NCBI GenBank assembly: GCA_009835325.1
Contig: VXWP01000098.1
Coordinates: 1 to 64,000, forward strand
DNA length: 64,000 bases
Direction of reading: 5' to 3'
From: Gemmatimonadota bacterium
Lineage (GTDB): Bacteria > JAAXHH01
The stretch's first letter is position 1, and each line of letters opens with the position of its first letter. Positions 45,450 through 55,099 of this stretch are shown here, piece by piece. The position numbers and the translations under genes are program-made. The notes under the pieces are model-generated. The model was given only the letters and a program-made list of their open reading frames with translations, searched no databases and was not told the origin of the DNA.

Positions 45450-47669
45450 ATGCAGCAGAAGATGAAGACGGTCACGATCACCATCCAGGAAGACGGTGAA
45501 CCCAGAGAAATAGAGATACAGGTTCCCGATACCGGCGAGGGCGGCTGGGGAGACCTTTCGAAGAACACCTATATCAACAAGCCACACACTCGCGTGGACG
45601 CGGTCGACAAGGTCACCGGACGCGCCAAGTACACCGCCGACATCAAGCTGCCCGGCCTGCTCTACGGACGCATCCTGCGTTCGCACCATCCCCGCGCCCG
45701 GATCAACCGCATCGACGCCACCCGCGCGATGGCGCTGCCCGGCGTGAGCGTGGTGGTGCTTCCCAACGACGACCCCGAGGTCTTCTCGCGGGAGTGCCGG
45801 TTCGCCGGACAGGAAATCGCGGCCGTGGCGGCAACGACGCCGGAGGTCGCCGAAGACGCGCTCCACGCCATCGACGTGGATTACGAGGTGCTGCCCTTCG
45901 TCGTGGACGAAGACGCGGCGCGGGACCCGGACGCGGCCCAGGTGCACAGCGACCGCGGTAACGTGGGCGAGCCCAGGGTCGGCGAGCAAGGCGACATCGC
46001 CGCGGGATTCGCCCAGGCCGACGTAACCCTCGAGGCCACCTTCCGATGCCAGGTGCAGTCCCACATCGCGCTGGAGACCCACGGAAACGTGTGCCAGTGG
46101 GAAGGCGACAAGCTGACGGTCTGGGCCTCCACCCAGGGTGTATTCAGTGTCCGCGGGGAACTGGCCGGGCATTTCGGGATTCCCGAAACGAACGTGCGCG
46201 TGATCACGGAGTTCATGGGTGGCGGGTTCGGCGCCAAGTTCGGCGCCCGCAAAGAGGGCGTGATCTGCGCGCTGCTCGCCCGGAAGGCCGGAGCGCCCGT
46301 GAAGCTGATGCTGACGCGGAAGGAAGAGCACCTGGCCACCGGAAACCGGCCCTCCGCCGTGCAGCACGTGAAGCTGGGCGCGACGAGCGACGGCAAGCTG
46401 GTCGCCTACGAGCGGTCCAACTACGGCACGCCGGGCGTTGCCGGCAGCGCTAATATTCCCGGGGCGCCATATCTGTACGAGATCCCCAACTACCGCATCG
46501 AACAGACGAGCGTGTTCACCAACGCCGGACCAATGGCCGCCCAGCGCGCGCCGGGACACCCCCAGGCGGCCTTCGCCATGGAATCCATGATGGACGAGAT
46601 GGCCGAGGCGCTGGGCATGGACCCCATCGACATCCGCCAGATGAATGATCCGAACGAAGCGCGGCGCAACATGGTGGCCATGGGTGCGGAGCACATCGGA
46701 TGGAAGACCCGCCGGAGCGCCACGCCCAATTCCGGGACCGGCCGGATCAAGACCGGCATGGGCGTGGGATCGGCCCGGTGGGGCGGCGGCGGCGGAAGGA
46801 CGCAGGCCGAGTGCACCATCAATCCGGACGGGAGCGTGCAGGTGAAGTGCGGCACGCAGGATATCGGTACAGGGACGCTCACCCTGGTGCACATGGTCGC
46901 GGCGGAAGAGTTCGGGTTGAAGATAGAGGATATCGACGTCGGTATCGGCGACACGAACTACCCCTATTCGGGCGGAAGCGGCGGAAGCACCACGGCCGCG
47001 TCGGTATCGCCCGCCATCAAGGGTACGACGATGCTGGCGAAACTCGAACTGTTCAAGAAGATCGCGCCCAGGTTCGGCGTGGAACCCGGTGAACTGGTGG
47101 CCTCGGACGGCAACGTGTTCGTGGGCAGCGATCCTTCCAAGAGCATGACCTGGCAACAAGCGACGGCCCAGCTCGGGGACGAGCCCATCTTCTTCCACGG
47201 CCAGTGGCTGCCCGGCTACTCGGACAGCGGCGTGCCCGGCGTGCATTTCGTCGAGGTCAGCGTCGACACCGAGACCGGCCTGGTGAAGGTCGAACGGGTC
47301 GTGGCCGTCCACAACAGCGGCATGATCCTGAACCCGCTCACGTGGGCAAGCCAGGTGAACGGCGGCGTCCTGATGGGCATCGGATACGGCATGTACGAAA
47401 ACCGCATCATGGACCCCGCGACGGGCTACATGGTCAACGCCAACCTGGAAGACTACAAGCTCATGGGCTCTACGGACATCCCCGAAATCGAAATCCTCAG
47501 GTACGACGAACCGGAACGGGGCGTCATCGGTATCGGCGAACCCGCGACGATCCCTACCCCAGGTGCCATCGCCAACGCCATCTACAACGCCTGCGGCGCC
47601 CGGATACGGGACATGCCGTTCACCCCCGACAAAGTGCTCAGCGCGCTGGCCGCAGTGAAGGAGGGCTGA
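45450..47669 (+). CDS. Molybdenum-cofactor-binding subunit (PaoC/xanthine-dehydrogenase-like)
   Basis: The 739-residue large subunit has N-terminal RVDAVDKVTGRAKYTADIKLPG and the Moco contact motif GGGFGAKFG. Further cofactor loops are QRAPGHPQ and GSGGSTTAASVSP, and the catalytic Glu lies in GVIGIGEPATIPTPGAIANAI near the C-terminus. It lacks its own signal peptide and relies on the Tat signal of the small subunit. It starts 4 bp after the [2Fe-2S] gene and ends 3 bp before the FAD gene, so the three are surely co-translated. The substrate is probably an aldehyde or a heterocycle; it cannot be settled from the sequence. Confidence 0.93.
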   Translation: MQQKMKTVTITIQEDGEPREIEIQVPDTGEGGWGDLSKNTYINKPHTRVDAVDKVTGRAKYTADIKLPGLLYGRILRSHHPRARINRIDATRAMALPGVSVVVLPNDDPEVFSRECRFAGQEIAAVAATTPEVAEDALHAIDVDYEVLPFVVDEDAARDPDAAQVHSDRGNVGEPRVGEQGDIAAGFAQADVTLEATFRCQVQSHIALETHGNVCQWEGDKLTVWASTQGVFSVRGELAGHFGIPETNVRVITEFMGGGFGAKFGARKEGVICALLARKAGAPVKLMLTRKEEHLATGNRPSAVQHVKLGATSDGKLVAYERSNYGTPGVAGSANIPGAPYLYEIPNYRIEQTSVFTNAGPMAAQRAPGHPQAAFAMESMMDEMAEALGMDPIDIRQMNDPNEARRNMVAMGAEHIGWKTRRSATPNSGTGRIKTGMGVGSARWGGGGGRTQAECTINPDGSVQVKCGTQDIGTGTLTLVHMVAAEEFGLKIEDIDVGIGDTNYPYSGGSGGSTTAASVSPAIKGTTMLAKLELFKKIAPRFGVEPGELVASDGNVFVGSDPSKSMTWQQATAQLGDEPIFFHGQWLPGYSDSGVPGVHFVEVSVDTETGLVKVERVVAVHNSGMILNPLTWASQVNGGVLMGIGYGMYENRIMDPATGYMVNANLEDYKLMGSTDIPEIEILRYDEPERGVIGIGEPATIPTPGAIANAIYNACGARIRDMPFTPDKVLSALAAVKEG

Positions 47670-47672
47670 CCC

Positions 47673-48650
47673 ATGCAGAACTTTTCCTACGTCAATGCGA
47701 CGTCGATAGAGCAGGTGCCTTCCCTTCTCGGCCGTAGCTGGGACGACGCGGTGGTCATGGCAGGCGGTACTGACCTGGTCGGAGAAATGAAGGACTACGC
47801 CGCCGTCCCGAAACGGGTGGTCAACCTCAAGTCCATCGAAGGCCTGGACTACATCCGGCAGGATGACGCCGGGCTGCGTGTCGGCGCGCTGACCACGCTG
47901 ACGGACGTGTTGGGAAACAGCGCCGTTTCACAGGACTATCCGGTGCTGCACCAGGCGGTATCCGTCATCGCGTCGCCGCAGATCCGCAACATGGCCACAC
48001 TGGCCGGGAACATCCTTCAGCGTCCGCGTTGCTGGTACTACCGCAGCGAGGACTTCCCCTGTCTCAAGAAGGGCGGGGCGAGGTGCTACGCGGTGGGCGG
48101 GGTTAATACCTACCACGCGATCTTCGGGTCCGGGCCGAGCTACATCGTCCATCCCTCCGACGCGGCCCCGGCGCTCATGGCCCTGGGCGCCACGGTGAAC
48201 ATCCATGGCCCCCGCGGCGCGAACGAAGTCGTCCTGGACGATTTCTTCACCATGCCCGAAATGAACATCCGGCGGGAGAACATCCTTCGCCCCAACGAGA
48301 TCGTGACCGAAATCACGATTCCGAAACCGGAGGCCAACAGCAAAGGCATGTACCTTAAGGTGCGGGAGCGGGAATCCATCGATTTCGCCCTCGTCAGCCT
48401 GGCCGCCCAGATGACCGTGGTAAACGGGACCTGCGAGCGGGCCAGCCTCGTGCTGGGCGGCGTGGCGCCTATTCCGTGGCGCGCCTTCGAGGCCGAAGAT
48501 TACCTGAGGGGCCGCAGGATCACGGAAGCCCGGGCGGAAAGCGCCGCGGAGGCCGCAGTGGAAGACGCCGCGCCCATGCCGCACAACGGTTACAAGGTGG
48601 AGATTGCGAAGAACCTCGTGAAACAGGCCGTTCAGGCCCTGGCGGCGTAG
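47673..48650 (+). CDS. FAD subunit with extra iron-sulfur loop (PaoB-like)
   Basis: The 325-residue CoxM-type FAD protein has VMAGGTDLVGEMKD (pyrophosphate loop), QIRNMATLAGNI (isoalloxazine loop) and a C-terminal VLGGVAPIPWRA domain. A Cys-rich insertion follows the second loop: Cys120, Cys130 and Cys138 within LQRPRC...FPCLKKGGARC, the place where PaoB and 4-hydroxybenzoyl-CoA reductase beta subunits hold an additional [4Fe-4S] cluster. This supports a PaoABC-type enzyme rather than plain xanthine dehydrogenase. Gene order here (FeS, Moco, FAD) differs from E. coli paoABC. No PaoD/XdhC-like chaperone is in the window. Confidence 0.92.
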   Translation: MQNFSYVNATSIEQVPSLLGRSWDDAVVMAGGTDLVGEMKDYAAVPKRVVNLKSIEGLDYIRQDDAGLRVGALTTLTDVLGNSAVSQDYPVLHQAVSVIASPQIRNMATLAGNILQRPRCWYYRSEDFPCLKKGGARCYAVGGVNTYHAIFGSGPSYIVHPSDAAPALMALGATVNIHGPRGANEVVLDDFFTMPEMNIRRENILRPNEIVTEITIPKPEANSKGMYLKVRERESIDFALVSLAAQMTVVNGTCERASLVLGGVAPIPWRAFEAEDYLRGRRITEARAESAAEAAVEDAAPMPHNGYKVEIAKNLVKQAVQALAA

Positions 48651-48688
48651 GCAGGGCTGCGCAGCGCCGCAAGCAAGGAGAGTCTATC

Positions 48689-48898
48689 ATGGCACAACCC
48701 GTATGCCGGTACCTGAGGACGAAATCGTTCTACACGGCGGAGAAGAACGACACGACCCTTACCGAAGAAAAGCCCGGCCGCTCGTTCTGGTGCGTCCGCT
48801 CCGTGTCGGGCATCGGTCCCGATGACAAGGTCGTGGGACCGACCGAATGCGACGCCCATCGCACCTGCTTCGAAACCGTCGACGTGCGTTTCGTGTAA
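48689..48898 (+). CDS. 69-residue four-cysteine protein downstream of the molybdoenzyme
   Basis: AAGGAG lies eight or nine bases before ATG 48689. The small soluble protein has Cys6, Cys35, Cys54 and Cys60 in the pattern C-x28-C-x18-C-x5-C, with FWC and [12 protein letters not shown] around them, which could make a zinc or iron-sulfur site. The family is not recognised by me. It follows the FAD subunit by 38 bp and precedes fumarase with only 13 bp between, so it belongs to the operon. A role as an assembly or electron-transfer accessory is a guess. Confidence 0.75.
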   Translation: MAQPVCRYLRTKSFYTAEKNDTTLTEEKPGRSFWCVRSVSGIGPDDKVVGPTECDAHRTCFETVDVRFV

Positions 48899-48911
48899 GG
48901 AGACTTCCGGC

Positions 48912-50534
48912 TTGAACGACTATGTCCATCGCGAGCTCCTGCCCCTGGGGGAGGACTCGACGCCGTACCGTCTGCTTACCAGCGATCACGTCTCATCGGG
49001 TACTTTCGAAGGCAGGGACATCCTCAAGGTCGATTCGGATGGCCTGATCCTGCTCGCGGACCAGGCCATCCGTGACAGTTCCCACCTGCTGCGTCCCGAA
49101 CACCTCGCCCAGTTGCGCAAGATCCTCGACGACCCGGAAGCGTCCGACAACGACCGTTTCGTCGCCATGGAGATGCTGAAGAACGCCAACATCTCCGCCG
49201 GCGGCATCCTGCCCATGTGCCAAGACACGGGGACGATCATCGTCACGGGCAAGAAGGGCAACCGCGTCTGGACGGAAGGCGACGACGAGTCCGCCCTCTC
49301 GCAGGGCACCATGAACGCCTTCCTCAGCACCAACCTTCGGTACAGCCAGCAGGCGCCCCTCGACATGTTCACAGAGACGAACACGCGGACCAACCTGCCC
49401 GCGCAGATCGAGATCTACGCGGACCGGGGCGACGAGTACAAGCTGATGTTCATGACCAAGGGCGGTGGGTCGGCGAACAAGAGCTACCTCTTCCAGGAGA
49501 CCCGGGCGCTGCTGAACGAGGACCGGTTCCTTGATTTCGTCGACGAGAAGCTGCGCATGCTCGGCACGGCGGCCTGTCCGCCGTACCACCTGGCCATCGT
49601 GGTGGGCGGAACCTCGGCGGAATACACGCTGAAAACGGCCAAGCTGGCGAGCGCGCGTTTCCTGGACACCCTGCCGACGGAGGGCAACGAGTACGGACAG
49701 GCCTTCCGGGACCTCGACATGGAGGCCAGGGTGCTGAAGATGAGCCAGGAAATCGGCATCGGCGCGCAGTTCGGCGGGAAGTACTTCTGCCACGACGTGC
49801 GGGTGGTCCGCATGCCCCGGCACGGTGCTTCCTGTCCAGTGGGCATTGCGGTTTCCTGCGCCGCCGACCGCCAGATCCTGTCGAAGATCACGCGGGACGG
49901 AATCTTCCTGGAACAGCTGGAAACCGAGCCTTCCAAATACCTGCCGGAGATCGCGGACGAGACGCTGGGCGGCGAGGTGGTGGAAATCGACCTGAACCGG
50001 CCCATGTCCGAGGTCCGCGCGACGCTCAGCAGCTACCCGGTCGCCACGCGCCTTTCCCTGACGGGTCCCATGATCGTCGCCCGGGACATCGCCCATGCCC
50101 GGCTCAAGGAGCGGCTCGACGGCGGCGAGGACCTGCCGCAGTACTTCAAGGACCTGTGCGTCTACTATGCGGGCCCGGCCAAGACGCCGGAAGGGTACGC
50201 TTCGGGGTCCTTCGGACCCACGACGGCGGGTCGCATGGACACCTACGTGGACCAGTTCCAGGCGGCCGGCGGTAGCATGGTCATGCTCGCCAAGGGTAAT
50301 CGGTCCGTCCAGGTCACCAACGCCTGCAAAAAGCACGGCGGGTTCTATCTCGGGTCCATCGGAGGGCCGGCCGCGCGGCTGGCCAAGGACTCCATCCGGG
50401 AGGTTTCGATGGTGGAGTACCCCGAACTGGGCATGGAGGCCATCTGGCGCATCCAGGTGGAGAAATTCCCGGCCTTCATCGTGGTGGACGACAAGGGCAA
50501 CGACTTCTTCTCGGGGTTCATGCGCCGGAACTGA
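48912..50534 (+). CDS. fumA: Class I (iron-sulfur) fumarate hydratase
   Basis: The start TTG 48912 is supported by AAGGAG at 48897-48902, giving 540 residues; an in-frame upstream ATG overlaps the preceding gene and is less likely. Family motifs are present: [58 protein letters not shown] for the cluster cysteines, and the C-terminal domain ([37 protein letters not shown]). It converts fumarate to malate with an oxygen-sensitive [4Fe-4S] cluster. It is co-directional with the molybdoenzyme genes. Its 3' end overlaps the convergent CBM9-like gene by 17 bp. Confidence 0.94.
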   Translation: MNDYVHRELLPLGEDSTPYRLLTSDHVSSGTFEGRDILKVDSDGLILLADQAIRDSSHLLRPEHLAQLRKILDDPEASDNDRFVAMEMLKNANISAGGILPMCQDTGTIIVTGKKGNRVWTEGDDESALSQGTMNAFLSTNLRYSQQAPLDMFTETNTRTNLPAQIEIYADRGDEYKLMFMTKGGGSANKSYLFQETRALLNEDRFLDFVDEKLRMLGTAACPPYHLAIVVGGTSAEYTLKTAKLASARFLDTLPTEGNEYGQAFRDLDMEARVLKMSQEIGIGAQFGGKYFCHDVRVVRMPRHGASCPVGIAVSCAADRQILSKITRDGIFLEQLETEPSKYLPEIADETLGGEVVEIDLNRPMSEVRATLSSYPVATRLSLTGPMIVARDIAHARLKERLDGGEDLPQYFKDLCVYYAGPAKTPEGYASGSFGPTTAGRMDTYVDQFQAAGGSMVMLAKGNRSVQVTNACKKHGGFYLGSIGGPAARLAKDSIREVSMVEYPELGMEAIWRIQVEKFPAFIVVDDKGNDFFSGFMRRN

Positions 50535-52233
50535 CTAGTTCCAACTCCAGGTGGGTTTCGGGCATACGGCCGTCCACCAGGACCAGGGGTTGCCACGTCC
50601 ACGTGGCCTGCCAGCGATGACCGCGCTGGTCGATCACCTGCCGGCGCAGCAGGCCGATCCGCCATACGTCTCCCGGAGCGGGAACGGCGTTCTGGCCAGC
50701 GGCCAGCCACTTCAAGCCTGCCCACGGCAAGGCCAACTCCACGGTCCAGCCCCGGTCGACCCGGTCCCTTGTGCCCGGTTCGCCATCCACTTTCACCCCG
50801 GTCCGCAACCCGGGCATGCGCCAGTCCGAAAAGGCCCAGCGCATGGCACGGATGTCGGTCCGCGTGTGGCCGCCCAGTACCTCGGGCTGGTGGACCGCCA
50901 GGTCGAATTCCGGCGCGTGGAACCGGTCGTCGTCCCGGTGGGCTTCCTTCCAGATGTAGCACATTTCCGAGGTGGCGCCCAGCGGATTCACGGCCAGGTC
51001 GTAGTACGCGCCGGGACCGGTGATCAGCACGCCTACGTGGCTGTCCTCCCGTACCTCGTGGGTGGATTCTTCCTGGGTAGCCTGTATGTCGCGATCCTCC
51101 AGCCAGCACCCGATGTAGAGGCCTTCGTCGTCCCAGGTCATGGCCGCCGTGGTATCGAACAGGGCCCGGGCGCCCGTGTGATCGCTGAACAGCGGAGATC
51201 GCTCCGCCCGCGCCCATGATTCCTCGCCCAGATCGCCATCCACGACCAGGTCGCCTCGCGTCCTGCGGCATCGGTACCGTGCGGCCTGTCCGGCTCGTCC
51301 GGTCCGGGTTGCCGCCGCGGGGTGCGCGCTGCCGATCACACCCACCTGCTCCGCGCGATTAACCGGTTCATCACTCGTCGCCTGTGGTTCGCCGCTCGTC
51401 GATCGCGATTCGTCCTCACCCACCGCTTTCTCGGAGAAATGGATCACGCTGAATCGATCGGGAATGTGCGAATCGTAGATTCCGTGACTGTTCCAGGCCC
51501 ATCCCGGACACGTCCTGAATCCGCCTTCGTCGATCCACTGGAACCGCGAGAAATCCATGCGCCAGATATCCCCCTCCCGCGCCGGCAGCGAACGCCCGTC
51601 CGCGAGATGCTTCAGGCCCTTCCAGGGGAAGGCGATCTCGGCCGTCCATCCCCGGTCCCGGTCGGTCGGGTCGTTGATGGTGCCGTCCACGTGCACCGCC
51701 CACTTCATACCAGGCATGTCCCATTGGCGGAACGCCCAGCGGCGTCCGCGCGGATGGGCGTGGCCGGTCTTGATTCCCCCGAGCGTATCCACCAGGTCGG
51801 TGCCCTGCAGGTCGAACTCGGGAAACGCGCCGAATCCGGCCTCCACGTAGGCGTTCTGCCAGACGTAGAACCGTTCCATGATGGTTCCCAGGGGGTTCAG
51901 TTCGAATTCATAGTAACTGTCTTCCCCGGCGATGAAGACTTCCACGTCGTTCTCCTCGCAGATCATGGAATCGCGCTCCGTGTACGTCGCCCGCACGTCG
52001 GGGTCCTCCACCCAGAAGCCCACGAACAGGTAGTCGTCGTCCCAGAGCACCGCGGCCCGCGTGTCGAACAGCCCCGGCCGGCCCGGCTCCTCCAGGTCCT
52101 CGAAGCGCGGCGAGCGGACCGCGTGCTGCCACGAAGCCTCGTCGAGGCGACCGTCCACCACGATGGGACCGATGGTCCGGCACGCGGTGTAGTGCTTCAA
52201 CCCTTCTTCCGAATAACCCCAGTCACTGGTCAT
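50518..52233 (-). CDS. Tandem CBM9/DOMON-like carbohydrate-binding protein
   Basis: The 571-residue product has two family-9 carbohydrate-binding-like domains, about residues 15-265 and 315-565. Each begins with an [12 protein letters not shown] or [12 protein letters not shown] opening, then RSPRF/RSPLF, a [22 protein letters not shown]-like strand pair, [36 protein letters not shown] and a late [29 protein letters not shown] low-complexity linker separates them. No signal peptide or catalytic domain is visible. It is related to the single-domain protein at 42167-42820. GGAG lies nine bases before the ATG. It may bind sugar-rich material, but this is unproven. Confidence 0.85.
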   Translation of the reverse strand: MTSDWGYSEEGLKHYTACRTIGPIVVDGRLDEASWQHAVRSPRFEDLEEPGRPGLFDTRAAVLWDDDYLFVGFWVEDPDVRATYTERDSMICEENDVEVFIAGEDSYYEFELNPLGTIMERFYVWQNAYVEAGFGAFPEFDLQGTDLVDTLGGIKTGHAHPRGRRWAFRQWDMPGMKWAVHVDGTINDPTDRDRGWTAEIAFPWKGLKHLADGRSLPAREGDIWRMDFSRFQWIDEGGFRTCPGWAWNSHGIYDSHIPDRFSVIHFSEKAVGEDESRSTSGEPQATSDEPVNRAEQVGVIGSAHPAAATRTGRAGQAARYRCRRTRGDLVVDGDLGEESWARAERSPLFSDHTGARALFDTTAAMTWDDEGLYIGCWLEDRDIQATQEESTHEVREDSHVGVLITGPGAYYDLAVNPLGATSEMCYIWKEAHRDDDRFHAPEFDLAVHQPEVLGGHTRTDIRAMRWAFSDWRMPGLRTGVKVDGEPGTRDRVDRGWTVELALPWAGLKWLAAGQNAVPAPGDVWRIGLLRRQVIDQRGHRWQATWTWQPLVLVDGRMPETHLELELVSSGA

Positions 52234-52287
52234 GCGCTTGATCTCCAGAGTGTTCTAATCCCTTATTCCCTGGACATTTACGTCCGC

Positions 52288-53331
52288 CTACGCCTCCCAG
52301 GGTACCTTGAGCCCGAGTTTCTCGGCGACCTCGATGAGCTTGTCCCGGGTGCCGGCGGGCAGGGGGATCCCGTGCTCGATGCGCTCCCGGTGGACGACTT
52401 CCTCCGGCTCGCCTGGCACGAAGAGTTCATCGACCCCGTCGACGCGCGGAAGGCCCTTCATGGCCGAGACGAGTTCATCAATCTGCCTGCGATACATGTC
52501 CGGATCGGTGAACGCCGCGATATCGATGGCGCCGATGAAGCTGTTCTGCGCGCCGGGCCGGGCGCCGGGACCGGAGATGGCGGCCGTCAACAGCGGATTG
52601 CCGACCATCAGGCTCGACAGGCACTCGAAGATGAGGGCCAGTCCATAACCCTTGTATCCGGCCGCGGGCTGCAGGAACCGGGCCTCGCGTGGATCCGTCG
52701 TCGGATGTCCGTCTCCGTCCAGCGCCCAGGTGTCGGGGATGGACTCGCCCCGGTCCACGGCCACGTCCAGCTTGCCGAAGGCGGCCACGCTCGTGGCCAT
52801 GTCCAGGGATATGGTACGGCCGTCGCTGCCCGGCACGGCGATGGCGATCGGACTGTTGTGGACCCCCGGCGCCCGCGCGCCCGGAGGGGCCATGTTCGGG
52901 GGGTTGCAGACGGAAGCGATGCCGGCCATGTTCTCCCGGGCGGCCATCTGGGCGTAGTAAGCCATGGCGCCCTGGTGGGTCGTGTTGCGGATCAGCACCC
53001 ATCCGATACCCGCCCCGCGGGCCTTCTCGATGGCCTGCTCCATGGCGTAGGTCGTCACTACCGGTCCGAATGCGCAATCGGCCTCGATGAGCATCGTAGC
53101 GGGCGTCTCCCGTTCGATCCGGATGTCCGGCCGGGGATTGTAGTGTCCGGCTTCCACCGATTGGACATATCCAATTACCCGTTGGACGCCGTGGGAGTCC
53201 ACTCCGCGCAGGTTCGCCCATACCAACACTTCGGCTTCGATGGCCGCGTCTGATGGCGTCAGGCCGACCTTTTCGAAGACCGACGCCGTGAAAGCCCGCA
53301 GTTTCTTCCCATCCACGCGGATCTCCGCCAT
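52288..53331 (-). CDS. Ldh2-family malate/L-lactate-type dehydrogenase
   Basis: ATG 53331 has AGGAG four bases upstream, giving 347 residues; the longer frame to 53520 is not needed. The Ldh2 fold of NAD(P)-dependent oxidoreductases shows GVDSHGVQR with the catalytic His, IRNTTHQGAMAYY, NSPIAIAVPG, DMATSVAAFGKLDVA and AAGYKGYGLAL near the cofactor site. Members oxidise malate, lactate, ureidoglycolate or sugar-derived hydroxy acids; which one is uncertain. It lies 54 bp upstream of the double CBM9-like gene on the same strand and is divergent from yggT. Confidence 0.9.
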   Translation of the reverse strand: MAEIRVDGKKLRAFTASVFEKVGLTPSDAAIEAEVLVWANLRGVDSHGVQRVIGYVQSVEAGHYNPRPDIRIERETPATMLIEADCAFGPVVTTYAMEQAIEKARGAGIGWVLIRNTTHQGAMAYYAQMAARENMAGIASVCNPPNMAPPGARAPGVHNSPIAIAVPGSDGRTISLDMATSVAAFGKLDVAVDRGESIPDTWALDGDGHPTTDPREARFLQPAAGYKGYGLALIFECLSSLMVGNPLLTAAISGPGARPGAQNSFIGAIDIAAFTDPDMYRRQIDELVSAMKGLPRVDGVDELFVPGEPEEVVHRERIEHGIPLPAGTRDKLIEVAEKLGLKVPWEA

Positions 53332-53589
53332 GAGACTCCTTTCCGATCCGTGTCGCTGCAACCATATGAGCATGATCAGACTGGCGTAAGATAGATGGGC
53401 GAATCGCGCCACGCCAGAGGTTACTTCCTCCCTGGAGATCCAGGCGATCGGAATCCGCAGCGGCGTCAAATCAAGACGCGGGCAACCGGGGCGTCCTGGC
53501 CCTATCTTCGTCGTTGACAAAGCCCACGATGGTCGGTAAAGTTCCCATGCATTCGGCGCGCAGCGAAATTCGTCAGATACGCCATTATC

Positions 53590-53838
53590 ATGATCCTGAT
53601 CCAGATACTGCGGATATACCTGGTCCTCATCATCGTCCGCGCGGTCATGTCCTGGTTCAATCCGGACCCGGCCTCGCCGCTCGTGCGTCTGCTGACGTGG
53701 CTTACGGAGCCGGTCCTGTTGCCCTTCAGGCGGATCATTCCGCCCATTCCCGTGCCGAAGACGAACGTTCGGATCGACCTGGCCCCGGTCTTCGTGCTGT
53801 TGATCGGCGGTTGGCTGTTAACCAGGCTGCGTTACTGA
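53590..53838 (+). CDS. yggT: YggT family membrane protein
   Basis: The 82-residue product has two hydrophobic helices and the family motif WFNPDPASPLVRLLTWLTEPVLLPFRRIIPP between them. The family is found next to cell-division or proline genes in other bacteria and is proposed to help in membrane or osmotic functions. Here it is first in a unit with tsaB and rimI, 22 bp upstream of tsaB. No clear ribosome-binding site is seen. Confidence 0.9.
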   Translation: MILIQILRIYLVLIIVRAVMSWFNPDPASPLVRLLTWLTEPVLLPFRRIIPPIPVPKTNVRIDLAPVFVLLIGGWLLTRLRY

Positions 53839-53860
53839 CCATGACGGAGACTAACCGCCC

Positions 53861-54622
53861 ATGATCGTCGTGGGACTAGAGACTTCATCCACGATCGCCG
53901 GGATCGCCGTGATCCGGGACCGCCAGATGATGGCCGAAGCGTCACAGGAGTTGGGCGGCGTGCACGCTGAAAAGCTGCCCGGGATGCTGGAACGTATTCT
54001 GGCCGACCTGGACGTGCAGTGGTCGGATGTGGAAGGATTCGCGATCTCGATCGGACCCGGCTCGTATACCGGGCTGCGGGTGGGATTGAGCCTGGTCAAG
54101 GGACTTGCCTACGTGACGAAGCGGCCGGTCGCCGCGGTGCCCACGCTCGATGCCATCGCCTTCCAGGTGCCCTGCTGCAGGTACCCGGTCCACGTGGTGA
54201 CCGATGCCCGCAGGGGCCAGGTCTACGAAGCCCGCTACGATACGTCCGGCGGCTGGCCCGAGCGGCAGTCCGATTTCCGGGTGGGGCCGCTCGAAGACGT
54301 GTTGGCATCCATCGAGGACAAGGTAATGCTCGTCGGCAGCGGCGTTGACGCGTACAGACCGGACATCGTCGCCATACTAGGTGAACAGGCCTGCTTCCCG
54401 CCCGCGGGCACGGGACGGCTGTCGGCTTCCTCGACCGCGTATCTCGGCCTGGACCGCCTCAAACGGGGCGATCAGTCCGACCTGAACGCGCTCGAACCGC
54501 TGTACCTTCGAAAAACCGACTTCGCCAGGCAGCCGCCATCCCGGCTCGAACGGACGCCGCCTTACGAATCTTCCTCTGCCGCGCCTGGCCCGACCGGCCG
54601 GGCCGAAACCTCGTCTGAATGA
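53861..54622 (+). CDS. tsaB: tRNA threonylcarbamoyladenosine biosynthesis protein TsaB
   Basis: The 253-residue product has VGLETSSTIAGIAVI opening, GGVHAEKLPGML with the His region, and ISIGPGSYTGLRVGLSLVKGLAY, the hallmark glycine-rich motif. TsaB pairs with TsaD to make t6A37 on tRNAs reading ANN codons. The C-terminal 40 residues (rich in Pro, Arg, Ser) go beyond the usual about 230 residues. GGAG lies about nine bases before the ATG. rimI follows 3 bp later, the common tsaB-rimI pairing. Confidence 0.95.
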   Translation: MIVVGLETSSTIAGIAVIRDRQMMAEASQELGGVHAEKLPGMLERILADLDVQWSDVEGFAISIGPGSYTGLRVGLSLVKGLAYVTKRPVAAVPTLDAIAFQVPCCRYPVHVVTDARRGQVYEARYDTSGGWPERQSDFRVGPLEDVLASIEDKVMLVGSGVDAYRPDIVAILGEQACFPPAGTGRLSASSTAYLGLDRLKRGDQSDLNALEPLYLRKTDFARQPPSRLERTPPYESSSAAPGPTGRAETSSE

Positions 54623-54625
54623 CCC

Positions 54626-55084
54626 ATGACCGAGGCGATCCCCTTCGTCATAGGTAAAATGGGCCGTTCACACGTGCCCCAGGTCCTGGAAATCGAGCGG
54701 GCGTGCTATCCGGCGCCCTGGTCGGAATCTGCCTTTCACCATGAAATAACGTCTGGGACTTCCGTTACACTGGTCGCGATGGACGGGGAGTCGGTCGCCG
54801 GCTACCTGGTCGGGTGGATCGCTGCCGACCAGGTGCACGTCGCCAACATTGCCGTGGCAGCCGGGTATCGGCGCCGAGGAGTCGGTACCGGGATGATGCT
54901 TCGGCTTCTCGAGGAGGCGGTCCGACGGGAGTGCGCTTCCTCCAGCCTGGAAGTGCGCGAGTCGAACCTGGCGGCCCGATCGATGTACAGCCGGTTGGGA
55001 TACCACGCGGTAACCCTGAGGAAGTCCTACTATTCGAGTCCTGCCGAGGACGCAGTGGTTATGGTGAAGGACCTGGAAGCATAA
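54626..55084 (+). CDS. rimI: Ribosomal protein S18 alanine N-acetyltransferase (GNAT)
   Basis: The 152-residue GNAT has VLEIERACYPAPWSESAFHHEI near the N-terminus, VHVANIAVAAGYRRRGVGTGMM (acetyl-CoA pyrophosphate loop, R/Q-x-x-G-x-G/A type) and SSLEVRESNLAARSMYSRLGY, all standard for RimI. It acetylates the N-terminus of S18 and possibly other proteins. It is coupled to tsaB with 3 bp between. It converges on the GT4 gene 15 bp away. Confidence 0.93.
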   Translation: MTEAIPFVIGKMGRSHVPQVLEIERACYPAPWSESAFHHEITSGTSVTLVAMDGESVAGYLVGWIAADQVHVANIAVAAGYRRRGVGTGMMLRLLEEAVRRECASSSLEVRESNLAARSMYSRLGYHAVTLRKSYYSSPAEDAVVMVKDLEA

Positions 55085-55099
55085 GGCTGGGCTTCGGCG

